Shown here piece by piece: positions 25,231 through 37,619 of a stretch of 64,000 nt of DNA. Source of the DNA: Anomaloglossus baeobatrachus (Eukaryota > Chordata > Amphibia > Anura > Aromobatidae); assembly GCF_048569485.1 (NCBI RefSeq), contig NW_027442041.1, positions 1-64,000 of the forward strand. The letters run 5' to 3'. The notes under the pieces are model-generated. The model worked only from the letters and a program-made list of their open reading frames with translations, was not told where the DNA came from and made no database searches. The number at the start of each line of letters is the position of its first letter. Positions within the stretch are counted from its first letter, which is position 1. The position numbers and the translations under genes were made by a program.

Positions 25231-26350
25231 AACCAGAATTGGTTTGGGCCTCGAGTGGCACCCTGGCCTATGCCGGACACATCTTAGGGAGAGAGAGCGA
25301 GAGGGAGACAAACCCACGCCTACACAAGACATTTTGTCACCCAAGCCAACCCTTGAAAAGGCTGCTTTGCAGAGCAAAAACAAGAAGAATGGTGCGTTTT
25401 GCAGCCGCCGCCCACTGCAATGAATCTGAATAACTCCTCCTTTAGGGCGCAAGCAACTCCCCTCCCCCTTGCAGTCTTTCCAATTCACGATACAAAAAGA
25501 CGGACAGGACAGGTTGCCTGACTTTCCGTCACTGCCACCCTTTGCCATCCTTACCCGTAGAAAGCCCTTTCATCATCCCCAAACCCTAATCTTTTCCCTT
25601 TCCTTCCCAGCCCCCAAACCCTGCCCTCTGTACCTTTCTCACCACCCGCTTCCCTTCTCCTGTCATCCCCCTACCACCCGGGAAAAAAAGAGATTGCCCC
25701 CTCCTTCCACTAGCCCACCCTCCCACCCAAAGAACAACTTCTTCTGCGCAGCTTGTTTTCTAGGCAGCAGCGCTATTGTGATGTCATCGGGGGGCATTGT
25801 GACAAGCCGCCAGTGTTCCGTCTCTTCATGTTGTGCACTGTTCAAACCGAAAATACATCAACAGGCAGGCTACAGAAAAGCTTACTAACAAAGGTTAGAG
25901 AGGGGCTTTCTCAGAGGGCTTTTTACAGTTTGTCTATTCCCAATTAGCCGGTTTAGTATACTTAATGAAAGTACTAATTCTTTCATAGGCCGCCCATTCT
26001 TAGTATTTGACGTTCAGGTAACAACAGGTAACTTTATTTGGAGTGGAAGCAGAGAGATAACACCAGATGCCAATTGTAGATCCTCTCACACCTGTGGTCA
26101 CTGCAGCATCTGACTCCACTTTGTCCAAAAGGGATCTATTCCATTCAATTACACATGATCTAGATTAGACTGACAACAAGATACTGCACGGGACATAGCA
26201 GAGTTGGTGAAGTTGAGTGGTGATGAGTTTGCTATTTGGATGAATAAAGCAAGTAAAAAGTGTGTTAGATAAAAATTCATTTCAATTCGCTAATCGGGCT
26301 AATATGAATCAGGTGAATCGAGTTCTGCTTTTGGAAACTGGGTTAAGAAG

Positions 26351-26538
26351 GGGTGCACCGTTCCTGGAGGTACTGCAATACCAGGTCAATGCGTGGAGTG
26401 GACAGAGCAAGCTCTTTTTCCATCTCCCTGTTCTAAAAATCCATTTAATATATGGTCCCCAGATAGGGGACGTATCAGATATTAAACTGATAAGAACAGA
26501 TACTACACTTGATCTTAGCCAAAAGGCCGAGAAGCGAT
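26351..26538 (-). ncRNA. RNU2: U2 snRNA, copy 21
   Basis: Intact; identical to the reference copy by eye. Confidence 0.96.
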
Positions 26539-27658
26539 AACCAGAATTGGTTTGGGCCTCGAGTGGCACCCTGGCCTATGCCGGACACATCTTAGGGAGA
26601 GAGAGCGAGAGGGAGACAAACCCACGCCTACACAAGACATTTTGTCACCCAAGCCAACCCTTGAAAAGGCTGCTTTGCAGAGCAAAAACAAGAAGAATGG
26701 TGCGTTTTGCAGCCGCCGCCCACTGCAATGAATCTGAATAACTCCTCCTTTAGGGCGCAAGCAACTCCCCTCCCCCTTGCAGTCTTTCCAATTCACGATA
26801 CAAAAAGACGGACAGGACAGGTTGCCTGACTTTCCGTCACTGCCACCCTTTGCCATCCTTACCCGTAGAAAGCCCTTTCATCATCCCCAAACCCTAATCT
26901 TTTCCCTTTCCTTCCCAGCCCCCAAACCCTGCCCTCTGTACCTTTCTCACCACCCGCTTCCCTTCTCCTGTCATCCCCCTACCACCCGGGAAAAAAAGAG
27001 ATTGCCCCCTCCTTCCACTAGCCCACCCTCCCACCCAAAGAACAACTTCTTCTGCGCAGCTTGTTTTCTAGGCAGCAGCGCTATTGTGATGTCATCGGGG
27101 GGCATTGTGACAAGCCGCCAGTGTTCCGTCTCTTCATGTTGTGCACTGTTCAAACCGAAAATACATCAACAGGCAGGCTACAGAAAAGCTTACTAACAAA
27201 GGTTAGAGAGGGGCTTTCTCAGAGGGCTTTTTACAGTTTGTCTATTCCCAATTAGCCGGTTTAGTATACTTAATGAAAGTACTAATTCTTTCATAGGCCG
27301 CCCATTCTTAGTATTTGACGTTCAGGTAACAACAGGTAACTTTATTTGGAGTGGAAGCAGAGAGATAACACCAGATGCCAATTGTAGATCCTCTCACACC
27401 TGTGGTCACTGCAGCATCTGACTCCACTTTGTCCAAAAGGGATCTATTCCATTCAATTACACATGATCTAGATTAGACTGACAACAAGATACTGCACGGG
27501 ACATAGCAGAGTTGGTGAAGTTGAGTGGTGATGAGTTTGCTATTTGGATGAATAAAGCAAGTAAAAAGTGTGTTAGATAAAAATTCATTTCAATTCGCTA
27601 ATCGGGCTAATATGAATCAGGTGAATCGAGTTCTGCTTTTGGAAACTGGGTTAAGAAG

Positions 27659-27846
27659 GGGTGCACCGTTCCTGGAGGTACTGCAATACCAGGTCAATGC
27701 GTGGAGTGGACAGAGCAAGCTCTTTTTCCATCTCCCTGTTCTAAAAATCCATTTAATATATGGTCCCCAGATAGGGGACGTATCAGATATTAAACTGATA
27801 AGAACAGATACTACACTTGATCTTAGCCAAAAGGCCGAGAAGCGAT
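27659..27846 (-). ncRNA. RNU2: U2 snRNA, copy 22
   Basis: Intact; identical to the reference copy by eye. Confidence 0.96.
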
Positions 27847-28966
27847 AACCAGAATTGGTTTGGGCCTCGAGTGGCACCCTGGCCTATGCCGGACACATCT
27901 TAGGGAGAGAGAGCGAGAGGGAGACAAACCCACGCCTACACAAGACATTTTGTCACCCAAGCCAACCCTTGAAAAGGCTGCTTTGCAGAGCAAAAACAAG
28001 AAGAATGGTGCGTTTTGCAGCCGCCGCCCACTGCAATGAATCTGAATAACTCCTCCTTTAGGGCGCAAGCAACTCCCCTCCCCCTTGCAGTCTTTCCAAT
28101 TCACGATACAAAAAGACGGACAGGACAGGTTGCCTGACTTTCCGTCACTGCCACCCTTTGCCATCCTTACCCGTAGAAAGCCCTTTCATCATCCCCAAAC
28201 CCTAATCTTTTCCCTTTCCTTCCCAGCCCCCAAACCCTGCCCTCTGTACCTTTCTCACCACCCGCTTCCCTTCTCCTGTCATCCCCCTACCACCCGGGAA
28301 AAAAAGAGATTGCCCCCTCCTTCCACTAGCCCACCCTCCCACCCAAAGAACAACTTCTTCTGCGCAGCTTGTTTTCTAGGCAGCAGCGCTATTGTGATGT
28401 CATCGGGGGGCATTGTGACAAGCCGCCAGTGTTCCGTCTCTTCATGTTGTGCACTGTTCAAACCGAAAATACATCAACAGGCAGGCTACAGAAAAGCTTA
28501 CTAACAAAGGTTAGAGAGGGGCTTTCTCAGAGGGCTTTTTACAGTTTGTCTATTCCCAATTAGCCGGTTTAGTATACTTAATGAAAGTACTAATTCTTTC
28601 ATAGGCCGCCCATTCTTAGTATTTGACGTTCAGGTAACAACAGGTAACTTTATTTGGAGTGGAAGCAGAGAGATAACACCAGATGCCAATTGTAGATCCT
28701 CTCACACCTGTGGTCACTGCAGCATCTGACTCCACTTTGTCCAAAAGGGATCTATTCCATTCAATTACACATGATCTAGATTAGACTGACAACAAGATAC
28801 TGCACGGGACATAGCAGAGTTGGTGAAGTTGAGTGGTGATGAGTTTGCTATTTGGATGAATAAAGCAAGTAAAAAGTGTGTTAGATAAAAATTCATTTCA
28901 ATTCGCTAATCGGGCTAATATGAATCAGGTGAATCGAGTTCTGCTTTTGGAAACTGGGTTAAGAAG

Positions 28967-29154
28967 GGGTGCACCGTTCCTGGAGGTACTGCAATACCAG
29001 GTCAATGCGTGGAGTGGACAGAGCAAGCTCTTTTTCCATCTCCCTGTTCTAAAAATCCATTTAATATATGGTCCCCAGATAGGGGACGTATCAGATATTA
29101 AACTGATAAGAACAGATACTACACTTGATCTTAGCCAAAAGGCCGAGAAGCGAT
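28967..29154 (-). ncRNA. RNU2: U2 snRNA, copy 23
   Basis: Intact; identical to the reference copy by eye. Confidence 0.96.
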
Positions 29155-30274
29155 AACCAGAATTGGTTTGGGCCTCGAGTGGCACCCTGGCCTATGCCGG
29201 ACACATCTTAGGGAGAGAGAGCGAGAGGGAGACAAACCCACGCCTACACAAGACATTTTGTCACCCAAGCCAACCCTTGAAAAGGCTGCTTTGCAGAGCA
29301 AAAACAAGAAGAATGGTGCGTTTTGCAGCCGCCGCCCACTGCAATGAATCTGAATAACTCCTCCTTTAGGGCGCAAGCAACTCCCCTCCCCCTTGCAGTC
29401 TTTCCAATTCACGATACAAAAAGACGGACAGGACAGGTTGCCTGACTTTCCGTCACTGCCACCCTTTGCCATCCTTACCCGTAGAAAGCCCTTTCATCAT
29501 CCCCAAACCCTAATCTTTTCCCTTTCCTTCCCAGCCCCCAAACCCTGCCCTCTGTACCTTTCTCACCACCCGCTTCCCTTCTCCTGTCATCCCCCTACCA
29601 CCCGGGAAAAAAAGAGATTGCCCCCTCCTTCCACTAGCCCACCCTCCCACCCAAAGAACAACTTCTTCTGCGCAGCTTGTTTTCTAGGCAGCAGCGCTAT
29701 TGTGATGTCATCGGGGGGCATTGTGACAAGCCGCCAGTGTTCCGTCTCTTCATGTTGTGCACTGTTCAAACCGAAAATACATCAACAGGCAGGCTACAGA
29801 AAAGCTTACTAACAAAGGTTAGAGAGGGGCTTTCTCAGAGGGCTTTTTACAGTTTGTCTATTCCCAATTAGCCGGTTTAGTATACTTAATGAAAGTACTA
29901 ATTCTTTCATAGGCCGCCCATTCTTAGTATTTGACGTTCAGGTAACAACAGGTAACTTTATTTGGAGTGGAAGCAGAGAGATAACACCAGATGCCAATTG
30001 TAGATCCTCTCACACCTGTGGTCACTGCAGCATCTGACTCCACTTTGTCCAAAAGGGATCTATTCCATTCAATTACACATGATCTAGATTAGACTGACAA
30101 CAAGATACTGCACGGGACATAGCAGAGTTGGTGAAGTTGAGTGGTGATGAGTTTGCTATTTGGATGAATAAAGCAAGTAAAAAGTGTGTTAGATAAAAAT
30201 TCATTTCAATTCGCTAATCGGGCTAATATGAATCAGGTGAATCGAGTTCTGCTTTTGGAAACTGGGTTAAGAAG

Positions 30275-30462
30275 GGGTGCACCGTTCCTGGAGGTACTGC
30301 AATACCAGGTCAATGCGTGGAGTGGACAGAGCAAGCTCTTTTTCCATCTCCCTGTTCTAAAAATCCATTTAATATATGGTCCCCAGATAGGGGACGTATC
30401 AGATATTAAACTGATAAGAACAGATACTACACTTGATCTTAGCCAAAAGGCCGAGAAGCGAT
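30275..30462 (-). ncRNA. RNU2: U2 snRNA, copy 24
   Basis: Intact; identical to the reference copy by eye. Confidence 0.96.
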
Positions 30463-31582
30463 AACCAGAATTGGTTTGGGCCTCGAGTGGCACCCTGGCC
30501 TATGCCGGACACATCTTAGGGAGAGAGAGCGAGAGGGAGACAAACCCACGCCTACACAAGACATTTTGTCACCCAAGCCAACCCTTGAAAAGGCTGCTTT
30601 GCAGAGCAAAAACAAGAAGAATGGTGCGTTTTGCAGCCGCCGCCCACTGCAATGAATCTGAATAACTCCTCCTTTAGGGCGCAAGCAACTCCCCTCCCCC
30701 TTGCAGTCTTTCCAATTCACGATACAAAAAGACGGACAGGACAGGTTGCCTGACTTTCCGTCACTGCCACCCTTTGCCATCCTTACCCGTAGAAAGCCCT
30801 TTCATCATCCCCAAACCCTAATCTTTTCCCTTTCCTTCCCAGCCCCCAAACCCTGCCCTCTGTACCTTTCTCACCACCCGCTTCCCTTCTCCTGTCATCC
30901 CCCTACCACCCGGGAAAAAAAGAGATTGCCCCCTCCTTCCACTAGCCCACCCTCCCACCCAAAGAACAACTTCTTCTGCGCAGCTTGTTTTCTAGGCAGC
31001 AGCGCTATTGTGATGTCATCGGGGGGCATTGTGACAAGCCGCCAGTGTTCCGTCTCTTCATGTTGTGCACTGTTCAAACCGAAAATACATCAACAGGCAG
31101 GCTACAGAAAAGCTTACTAACAAAGGTTAGAGAGGGGCTTTCTCAGAGGGCTTTTTACAGTTTGTCTATTCCCAATTAGCCGGTTTAGTATACTTAATGA
31201 AAGTACTAATTCTTTCATAGGCCGCCCATTCTTAGTATTTGACGTTCAGGTAACAACAGGTAACTTTATTTGGAGTGGAAGCAGAGAGATAACACCAGAT
31301 GCCAATTGTAGATCCTCTCACACCTGTGGTCACTGCAGCATCTGACTCCACTTTGTCCAAAAGGGATCTATTCCATTCAATTACACATGATCTAGATTAG
31401 ACTGACAACAAGATACTGCACGGGACATAGCAGAGTTGGTGAAGTTGAGTGGTGATGAGTTTGCTATTTGGATGAATAAAGCAAGTAAAAAGTGTGTTAG
31501 ATAAAAATTCATTTCAATTCGCTAATCGGGCTAATATGAATCAGGTGAATCGAGTTCTGCTTTTGGAAACTGGGTTAAGAAG

Positions 31583-31770
31583 GGGTGCACCGTTCCTGGA
31601 GGTACTGCAATACCAGGTCAATGCGTGGAGTGGACAGAGCAAGCTCTTTTTCCATCTCCCTGTTCTAAAAATCCATTTAATATATGGTCCCCAGATAGGG
31701 GACGTATCAGATATTAAACTGATAAGAACAGATACTACACTTGATCTTAGCCAAAAGGCCGAGAAGCGAT
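31583..31770 (-). ncRNA. RNU2: U2 snRNA, copy 25
   Basis: Intact; identical to the reference copy by eye. Confidence 0.96.
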
Positions 31771-32890
31771 AACCAGAATTGGTTTGGGCCTCGAGTGGCA
31801 CCCTGGCCTATGCCGGACACATCTTAGGGAGAGAGAGCGAGAGGGAGACAAACCCACGCCTACACAAGACATTTTGTCACCCAAGCCAACCCTTGAAAAG
31901 GCTGCTTTGCAGAGCAAAAACAAGAAGAATGGTGCGTTTTGCAGCCGCCGCCCACTGCAATGAATCTGAATAACTCCTCCTTTAGGGCGCAAGCAACTCC
32001 CCTCCCCCTTGCAGTCTTTCCAATTCACGATACAAAAAGACGGACAGGACAGGTTGCCTGACTTTCCGTCACTGCCACCCTTTGCCATCCTTACCCGTAG
32101 AAAGCCCTTTCATCATCCCCAAACCCTAATCTTTTCCCTTTCCTTCCCAGCCCCCAAACCCTGCCCTCTGTACCTTTCTCACCACCCGCTTCCCTTCTCC
32201 TGTCATCCCCCTACCACCCGGGAAAAAAAGAGATTGCCCCCTCCTTCCACTAGCCCACCCTCCCACCCAAAGAACAACTTCTTCTGCGCAGCTTGTTTTC
32301 TAGGCAGCAGCGCTATTGTGATGTCATCGGGGGGCATTGTGACAAGCCGCCAGTGTTCCGTCTCTTCATGTTGTGCACTGTTCAAACCGAAAATACATCA
32401 ACAGGCAGGCTACAGAAAAGCTTACTAACAAAGGTTAGAGAGGGGCTTTCTCAGAGGGCTTTTTACAGTTTGTCTATTCCCAATTAGCCGGTTTAGTATA
32501 CTTAATGAAAGTACTAATTCTTTCATAGGCCGCCCATTCTTAGTATTTGACGTTCAGGTAACAACAGGTAACTTTATTTGGAGTGGAAGCAGAGAGATAA
32601 CACCAGATGCCAATTGTAGATCCTCTCACACCTGTGGTCACTGCAGCATCTGACTCCACTTTGTCCAAAAGGGATCTATTCCATTCAATTACACATGATC
32701 TAGATTAGACTGACAACAAGATACTGCACGGGACATAGCAGAGTTGGTGAAGTTGAGTGGTGATGAGTTTGCTATTTGGATGAATAAAGCAAGTAAAAAG
32801 TGTGTTAGATAAAAATTCATTTCAATTCGCTAATCGGGCTAATATGAATCAGGTGAATCGAGTTCTGCTTTTGGAAACTGGGTTAAGAAG

Positions 32891-33078
32891 GGGTGCACCG
32901 TTCCTGGAGGTACTGCAATACCAGGTCAATGCGTGGAGTGGACAGAGCAAGCTCTTTTTCCATCTCCCTGTTCTAAAAATCCATTTAATATATGGTCCCC
33001 AGATAGGGGACGTATCAGATATTAAACTGATAAGAACAGATACTACACTTGATCTTAGCCAAAAGGCCGAGAAGCGAT
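32891..33078 (-). ncRNA. RNU2: U2 snRNA, copy 26
   Basis: RNA identical to the reference by eye; A to G at 33536 in the upstream A-run. Confidence 0.96.
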
Positions 33079-34198
33079 AACCAGAATTGGTTTGGGCCTC
33101 GAGTGGCACCCTGGCCTATGCCGGACACATCTTAGGGAGAGAGAGCGAGAGGGAGACAAACCCACGCCTACACAAGACATTTTGTCACCCAAGCCAACCC
33201 TTGAAAAGGCTGCTTTGCAGAGCAAAAACAAGAAGAATGGTGCGTTTTGCAGCCGCCGCCCACTGCAATGAATCTGAATAACTCCTCCTTTAGGGCGCAA
33301 GCAACTCCCCTCCCCCTTGCAGTCTTTCCAATTCACGATACAAAAAGACGGACAGGACAGGTTGCCTGACTTTCCGTCACTGCCACCCTTTGCCATCCTT
33401 ACCCGTAGAAAGCCCTTTCATCATCCCCAAACCCTAATCTTTTCCCTTTCCTTCCCAGCCCCCAAACCCTGCCCTCTGTACCTTTCTCACCACCCGCTTC
33501 CCTTCTCCTGTCATCCCCCTACCACCCGGGAAAAAGAGAGATTGCCCCCTCCTTCCACTAGCCCACCCTCCCACCCAAAGAACAACTTCTTCTGCGCAGC
33601 TTGTTTTCTAGGCAGCAGCGCTATTGTGATGTCATCGGGGGGCATTGTGACAAGCCGCCAGTGTTCCGTCTCTTCATGTTGTGCACTGTTCAAACCGAAA
33701 ATACATCAACAGGCAGGCTACAGAAAAGCTTACTAACAAAGGTTAGAGAGGGGCTTTCTCAGAGGGCTTTTTACAGTTTGTCTATTCCCAATTAGCCGGT
33801 TTAGTATACTTAATGAAAGTACTAATTCTTTCATAGGCCGCCCATTCTTAGTATTTGACGTTCAGGTAACAACAGGTAACTTTATTTGGAGTGGAAGCAG
33901 AGAGATAACACCAGATGCCAATTGTAGATCCTCTCACACCTGTGGTCACTGCAGCATCTGACTCCACTTTGTCCAAAAGGGATCTATTCCATTCAATTAC
34001 ACATGATCTAGATTAGACTGACAACAAGATACTGCACGGGACATAGCAGAGTTGGTGAAGTTGAGTGGTGATGAGTTTGCTATTTGGATGAATAAAGCAA
34101 GTAAAAAGTGTGTTAGATAAAAATTCATTTCAATTCGCTAATCGGGCTAATATGAATCAGGTGAATCGAGTTCTGCTTTTGGAAACTGGGTTAAGAAG

Positions 34199-34386
34199 GG
34201 GTGCACCGTTCCTGGAGGTACTGCAATACCAGGTCAATGCGTGGAGTGGACAGAGCAAGCTCTTTTTCCATCTCCCTGTTCTAAAAATCCATTTAATATA
34301 TGGTCCCCAGATAGGGGACGTATCAGATATTAAACTGATAAGAACAGATACTACACTTGATCTTAGCCAAAAGGCCGAGAAGCGAT
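34199..34386 (-). ncRNA. RNU2: U2 snRNA, copy 27
   Basis: RNA identical to the reference by eye. Its upstream spacer carries G to A at 34552, next to the DSE, and C to T at 34835; the latter is shared only with the spacer of copy 29 (38256). Confidence 0.96.
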
Positions 34387-35657
34387 AACCAGAATTGGTT
34401 TGGGCCTCGAGTGGCACCCTGGCCTATGCCGGACACATCTTAGGGAGAGAGAGCGAGAGGGAGACAAACCCACGCCTACACAAGACATTTTGTCACCCAA
34501 GCCAACCCTTGAAAAGGCTGCTTTGCAGAGCAAAAACAAGAAGAATGGTGCATTTTGCAGCCGCCGCCCACTGCAATGAATCTGAATAACTCCTCCTTTA
34601 GGGCGCAAGCAACTCCCCTCCCCCTTGCAGTCTTTCCAATTCACGATACAAAAAGACGGACAGGACAGGTTGCCTGACTTTCCGTCACTGCCACCCTTTG
34701 CCATCCTTACCCGTAGAAAGCCCTTTCATCATCCCCAAACCCTAATCTTTTCCCTTTCCTTCCCAGCCCCCAAACCCTGCCCTCTGTACCTTTCTCACCA
34801 CCCGCTTCCCTTCTCCTGTCATCCCCCTACCACCTGGGAAAAAAAGAGATTGCCCCCTCCTTCCACTAGCCCACCCTCCCACCCAAAGAACAACTTCTTC
34901 TGCGCAGCTTGTTTTCTAGGCAGCAGCGCTATTGTGATGTCATCGGGGGGCATTGTGACAAGCCGCCAGTGTTCCGTCTCTTCATGTTGTGCACTGTTCA
35001 AACCGAAAATACATCAACAGGCAGGCTACAGAAAAGCTTACTAACAAAGGTTAGAGAGGGGCTTTCTCAGAGGGCTTTTTACAGTTTGTCTATTCCCAAT
35101 TAGCCGGTTTAGTATACTTAATGAAAGTACTAATTCTTTCATAGGCCGCCCATTCTTAGTATTTGACGTTCAGGTAACAACAGGTAACTTTATTTGGAGT
35201 GGAAGCAGAGAGATAACACCAGATGCCAATTGTAGATCCTCTCACACCTGTGGTCACTGCAGCATCTGACTCCACTTTGTCCAAAAGGGATCTATTCCAT
35301 TCAATTACACATGATCTAGATTAGACTGACAACAAGATACTGCACGGGACATAGCAGAGTTGGTGAAGTTGAGTGGTGATGAGTTTGCTATTTGGATGAA
35401 TAAAGCAAGTAAAAAGTGTGTTAGATAAAAATTCATTTCAATTCGCTAATCGGGCTAATATGAATCAGGTGAATCGAGTTCTGCTTTTGGAAACTGGGTT
35501 AAGAAGGGGTGCACCGTTCCTGGAGGTACTGCAATACCAGGTCAATGCGTGGAGTGGACAGAGCAAGCTCTTTTTCCATCTCCCTATTCTAAAAATCCAT
35601 TTAATATATGGTCCCCAGATAGGGGACGTATCAGATATTAAACTGATAAGAACAGAT

Positions 35658-36462
35658 TTTTTGATTTAATGAAGCTTTCCAAAGCACCACAAAAAATGCA
35701 TGACCGAAGTCACACCAAAAACAGTGCAAAGGCTAGGATTCGTGTGGACCCCACCGTGAGGAGAGGGTCCCCAAAAATCAACCCCGTCCCTCCGAGCCAG
35801 AAGGCCACAGCAAGGGTCAGGGATCTTCGGTGCTCCCCCAAGCCGAAGCCTGGTTGAGCCTTGTCGTTGCTCCCAGCGTCCACCCAGGCATCTTACCCAA
35901 GTGGAGTAGAGAGCTACTAGTTGTTGGTTTCGCAGCCGAAACTGCCCGGACCGTCAACCGGTGTTGGTTTCTCAGCCCAAGGCTAACCGGACCTCCAACC
36001 GGGTGTTGGTTTCTCAGCCGAAGCTGACCCAGACCTCCAACCGGGTGTTGGTTTCTCAGCCGAAGCTGACCCGGACCTCCAACCGGGTGTTAGTTTCTCA
36101 GCCCAAAGCTGACCAGACCTCCGACCGGGATTATAAAAATTTCCCTTCCTAGCCAGAAGGCCGGGATAGGGTAATATGCTCAAAAAGTATGAAAAGGCAA
36201 GGTACGGTGTGCTACAGAGCCCAAGGCTTGCCGGGGTCCCAAGCCAGCAAGCTCAGACTCACTCCAGGGTCGTCAGTCCTGGGGCACGTTGTACCATAGC
36301 CCCCCATCCTTACTCAGTCTAATAGCCTCGATCCTGGTAGGGCCATGTTTTCCACTAGATGAATATACTATCCACCCAGAGTACTAGCAAGCGCAACCTT
36401 CCAGTGTGCATTGTATCATTGTACTAAGGTGGCCTGGAGCTTAAACCACCTCTTCGAACAAC
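35658..36462 (-). mobile_element. 805 bp non-LTR-type insert in U2 copy 28
   Basis: On the minus strand the insert begins GTTGTTCGAAGAGG right after U2 nt 37 and ends TTAAATCAAAAAA right before nt 38. No target duplication or loss is seen. No reverse transcriptase or other long frame is present, so it is either a non-autonomous element or the 3' part of a longer one. It looks rich in foldable RNA: a 6-bp stem near its 5' end (36427-36451), an 8-bp stem with one G-U pair (36227-36251), and five 42-bp hairpin repeats (35923-36130). Two motifs resembling U2 nt 10-26 lie at 36147-36163 and 35792-35806. Orientation, tail and site fit target-primed reverse transcription by a U2-specific non-LTR element (Keno- or Utopia-like); family assignment is not possible here. 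Confidence 0.85.
35923..36130 (-). repeat. Five 42-bp hairpin repeats within the long insert (copy 28)
   Basis: Units are 35923-35962 (40 bp), 35963-36004, 36005-36046, 36047-36088 and 36089-36130. In the best unit (36047-36088, minus strand) two hairpins follow each other: ACCCGG, 8-nt loop, CCGGGT; then TCAGC, TTCG, GCTGA, a C(UUCG)G tetraloop. Other units keep the second stem while its loop varies. Confidence 0.9.
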
Positions 36463-37619
36463 ACTACACTTGATCTTAGCCAAAAGGCCGAGAAGCGATA
36501 ACCAGAATTGGTTTGGGCCTCGAGTGGCACCCTGGCCTATGCCGGACACATCTTAGGGAGAGAGAGCGAGAGGGAGACAAACCCACGCCTACACAAGACA
36601 TTTTGTCACCCAAGCCAACCCTTGAAAAGGCTGCTTTGCAGAGCAAAAACAAGAAGAATGGTGCGTTTTGCAGCCGCCGCCCACTGCAATGAATCTGAAT
36701 AACTCCTCCTTTAGGGCGCAAGCAACTCCCCTCCCCCTTGCAGTCTTTCCAATTCACGATACAAAAAGACGGACAGGACAGGTTGCCTGACTTTCCGTCA
36801 CTGCCACCCTTTGCCATCCTTACCCGTAGAAAGCCCTTTCATCATCCCCAAACCCTAATCTTTTCCCTTTCCTTCCCAGCCCCCAAACCCTGCCCTCTGT
36901 ACCTTTCTCACCACCCGCTTCCCTTCTCCTGTCATCCCCCTACCACCCGGGAAAAAAAGAGATTGCCCCCTCCTTCCACTAGCCCACCCTCCCACCCAAA
37001 GAACAACTTCTTCTGCGCAGCTTGTTTTCTAGGCAGCAGCGCTATTGTGATGTCATCGGGGGGCATTGTGACAAGCCGCCAGTGTTCCGTCTCTTCATGT
37101 TGTGCACTGTTCAAACCGAAAATACATCAACAGGCAGGCTACAGAAAAGCTTACTAACAAAGGTTAGAGAGGGGCTTTCTCAGAGGGCTTTTTACAGTTT
37201 GTCTATTCCCAATTAGCCGGTTTAGTATACTTAATGAAAGTACTAATTCTTTCATAGGCCGCCCATTCTTAGTATTTGACGTTCAGGTAACAACAGGTAA
37301 CTTTATTTGGAGTGGAAGCAGAGAGATAACACCAGATGCCAATTGTAGATCCTCTCACACCTGTGGTCACTGCAGCATCTGACTCCACTTTGTCCAAAAG
37401 GGATCTATTCCATTCAATTACACATGATCTAGATTAGACTGACAACAAGATACTGCACGGGACATAGCAGAGTTGGTGAAGTTGAGTGGTGATGAGTTTG
37501 CTATTTGGATGAATAAAGCAAGTAAAAAGTGTGTTAGATAAAAATTCATTTCAATTCGCTAATCGGGCTAATATGAATCAGGTGAATCGAGTTCTGCTTT
37601 TGGAAACTGGGTTAAGAAG

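Larger units (their letters stand above)
35507..36499 (-). pseudogene. RNU2: U2 snRNA copy 28, interrupted by an 805 bp retroposed insert
   Basis: U2 nt 1-37 lie at 36463-36499 and nt 38-188 at 35507-35657. The 3' part has one further change at 35586 (nt 109, C to U). Promoter and 3' box are retained. The split falls in GUAGUA at the same bond as in copies 8 and 31. Confidence 0.95.

Noticed and set aside
35983-36183. Minus-strand 66-codon frame with a repeated GWRSGSASAEKPTP motif in the long insert
   Set aside because: The 42-bp repeat has a length divisible by three, so an open frame repeats automatically. There is no supporting start context or family resemblance, and the hairpin pattern is the better explanation.
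36270-36276. CTGACGA on the minus strand, matching the hammerhead ribozyme core CUGANGA
   Set aside because: No GAAA with a suitable stem II follows, and the helices needed around it are not visible.
35658-36462. Target-site duplication around the inserts
   Set aside because: The bases after the poly(A) end continue U2 at nt 38 and those before the 5' end stop at nt 37; no base string is repeated on both sides.
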